Positions 62,169 to 64,000 of a stretch of DNA of 64,000 bases are shown here, piece by piece. Each line of letters opens with the position of its first letter. Position 1 is the stretch's first letter. Under the pieces are notes generated by a model, which made no database searches, was not told the origin of the DNA, and saw only the letters and a list, made by a program, of their open reading frames with translations. The DNA is from Sipunculus nudus (Eukaryota > Annelida > Sipuncula > Golfingiida > Sipunculidae), in contig CM049307.1 of the NCBI GenBank assembly GCA_026874595.1, positions 50,085,178 through 50,149,177 on the forward strand. The letters are read 5' to 3'. The translations under genes and the position numbers were made by a program.

Positions 62169-62329
62169 ATGGGAACTCATTAATTCTTAAAAGACATATA
62201 CCCTCTATATATACACAGACACCCCACTATATACATATAGCTTACGAACTCTATATCTGTAAGGAAACAAGCAAACCCATCGCCACTACATGTGTATATA
62301 ATATCACAAGGGGCACGTTAATATAAACG

Positions 62330-63350
62330 TGTATACACTGCAAAAATGGCGCTTAGCTTTTTAACCCAAAACTGAGCAATTTTTTGTTGTCCTCATGTTT
62401 TTAACGCGTTTTCACAACACAGAGCGCCCCCTGTTAGTATACTTTTCTAACTTTCTGCTTCTCGCTGATGGGGAGCCCCCGCAAGTATGTACTTACCAAG
62501 TTTCTTGGGGTGAAAAATGATTCAAGAAGTTGTCGGCAGTGCGAATTTTCTTGGAAGCTCAGTCAAGCGAAGTAACGGAGGCGTGTGGAAATTAAGGATC
62601 CCCGGAGGTTTTTTTTTTACCTGAACGGAAACTCGTGAGCGAGGGTCCCACGGACCGGCCATGTAACCGTGTGCTAATGATCCCCGTCAGCTATTAAACA
62701 CGGCAAGATGTGAGAAAACCCAACACATCTGACCAAAATGCAACCATCGACCTATTACGCCGTGGATTTGTCGGTGGCTGCACTCTTGTCTCTCCGCTGG
62801 AGAGGCCACTCGTAACGTCGCAAGTAGACTTCAAGTGCATATGCGTGTGTAAGATTGCGCGACAGCGGACCAGATTTGGCGATCGCGACACGGATTACCG
62901 AACTTAGAGTGGAGTTATGATGCCAACGACTCTGTTCTTATCCCACGAAAGACATGTGTCTGTTTGCACACACGGTGCTTTGTTTTTCCCCGATTTGCTC
63001 CTGTCCGACGCTTGCTGGTGGCCACCGAGTTGAAGTAGCTGATCATGACGGAAGCGTGGGAAACGGTTCACAAGAAAACACGGCCTTTGCTTCAGGTAGC
63101 TTCAACGGTCATACTTTGATCAAATCAAGCACTTGTTAATTACAAGAAACCATGTGTTTTGCGCAGCCAAGACGTGCTAAGGCGCTTATTTCTCAGCCGC
63201 GACAAGACTTTACCTTGCACGCACTGGTGTGAAAACCAACTTATCACATAAAAACGTCCTTTTCGTAAAGGGTCCGCACATGTTAAAAGAGTATACACCA
63301 TTTTTTTACGTAACGATATATCCGCAATGGCAAGTGAATACATGCTGTTT
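62330..63350. promoter_or_regulatory. Complex GC-richer island near the window end
   Basis: About 1 kb of high-complexity sequence with moderate GC. Open frames of up to 67 codons on both strands show no recognisable domain. It could be regulatory or contain an exon of a gene outside the window; I cannot tell. Confidence 0.25.
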
Positions 63351-63390
63351 ACATTACTTAATATAATAATGAAACTTATTTTTCACATAA

Positions 63391-63391
63391 A

Positions 63392-63445
<54 letters not shown>

Positions 63446-63480
63446 ATATATATATATATATAAAGAGAGAAAGTTATAGT

Positions 63481-63526
<46 letters not shown>
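63391..63526. repeat. (AT)n followed by (GA)n
   Basis: About 70 bp of AT, then about 45 bp of pure GA. Confidence 0.95.
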
Positions 63527-63527
<1 letters not shown>

Positions 63528-63699
63528 ATGTGCCTGTGCTTTCATAATTGCAAATTGATCAAAACAGTATAGGGTATAAAGGAACACGCGTGCTAAATAA
63601 CATTAGATTTATAATTACAAACATTGTGATTTATAAAGCGTGAATCAATCACTCCAAAATATTCTAAGGCCAAATATTTAAATGGTCTTTCACGTGTGT

Positions 63700-64000
63700 A
63701 ATCACATAATTACAGACCAGCTTGTATACCTTTTGAACAACATCAACGTAGACGGTATACTTCAATTAGTCCGGGCGGACCACGGACACAGCGTGCCGGG
63801 TTGGAACCCTGTATATACCCATACCGACGCTGTTACATATATACAGGTTGTGCACTTAATTCGGGTCTGACGTGCGCCGAAGTGACACGTGCGCGCTGTT
63901 TGGACACGCATCTCGGGGTTGGGCGCGCGGGCACGCCACGGGTGCATTGACCGGTAGTCGGAATTGTTAGGTTTAATTATTGATAGAGACTCTGTGATGT
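63700..64000. other. Window end, GC-richer, no gene supported
   Basis: Sequence around 63760-63960 is rich in CpG (GCGCGCGGGCACGCC). No open frame with domain or splice evidence. Confidence 0.4.

Overview
The window is eukaryotic nuclear DNA. It is AT-rich, with spliced genes carrying GT..AG introns, many long (AT)n tracts and layers of transposable elements. Dispersed repeat types resemble those common in mollusc genomes, and both recognisable proteins are bilaterian, so my best guess is a lophotrochozoan, probably a bivalve mollusc. That assignment is inference. No tRNA, rRNA, CRISPR array or bacterial-style operon was seen.

Three host genes can be built with consistent splice sites and reading frames. 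(1) GET4, plus strand, nine coding exons from 7753 to 28159, encoding 318 aa; it is the tail-anchored-protein targeting subunit that works with BAG6 and UBL4A. (2) A small unrecognised coiled-coil gene, minus strand, 38316 to 35126, four coding exons, 139 aa, with an N-terminal MGSGAS myristoylation-like motif and an alternative 3' end at 37051. (3) The paired-like K50 homeobox gene Dmbx, minus strand, 48580 to 42064, five coding exons, 479 aa, with an N-terminal ALTLAERLA block, a homeodomain split at codon 46/47, an eh1/octapeptide-like LSIDDILG and a C-terminal OAR domain. A TATA-containing candidate promoter and 5'UTR exon for Dmbx lie at about 53504-53650.

The most striking feature is a complete 7.6 kb LTR retrotransposon (17155-24797) inserted antisense in GET4 intron 6. 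It has two 1139-bp LTRs that differ at only about five positions by eye, a 5-bp ACCCC target duplication, a polypurine tract, a candidate primer-binding site and one uninterrupted 1477-codon gag-pol frame. Its domain order is gag - protease - integrase - reverse transcriptase - RNase H. The integrase therefore precedes RT, as in Ty1/copia, although RT and integrase are of Ty3/gypsy type. This is the arrangement known from Gmr1-like elements, first described in deuterostomes.

Layout: 1-7.7 kb, repeats and an inverted-repeat element, no gene; 7.7-28.2 kb, GET4 with a TIR element in intron 1, a 278-bp repeat array in intron 2, a 23-bp minisatellite in intron 5 and the retrotransposon in intron 6; 28.2-35.1 kb, a minisatellite, a dispersed element and a nested 1.3-kb TIR transposon; 35.1-38.3 kb, the coiled-coil gene; 38.4-42.0 kb, spacer with an 860-bp polypyrimidine tract; 42.1-53.7 kb, Dmbx with promoter; 53.7-64 kb, gene-poor DNA upstream of Dmbx with islands of higher GC that are candidate regulatory elements.
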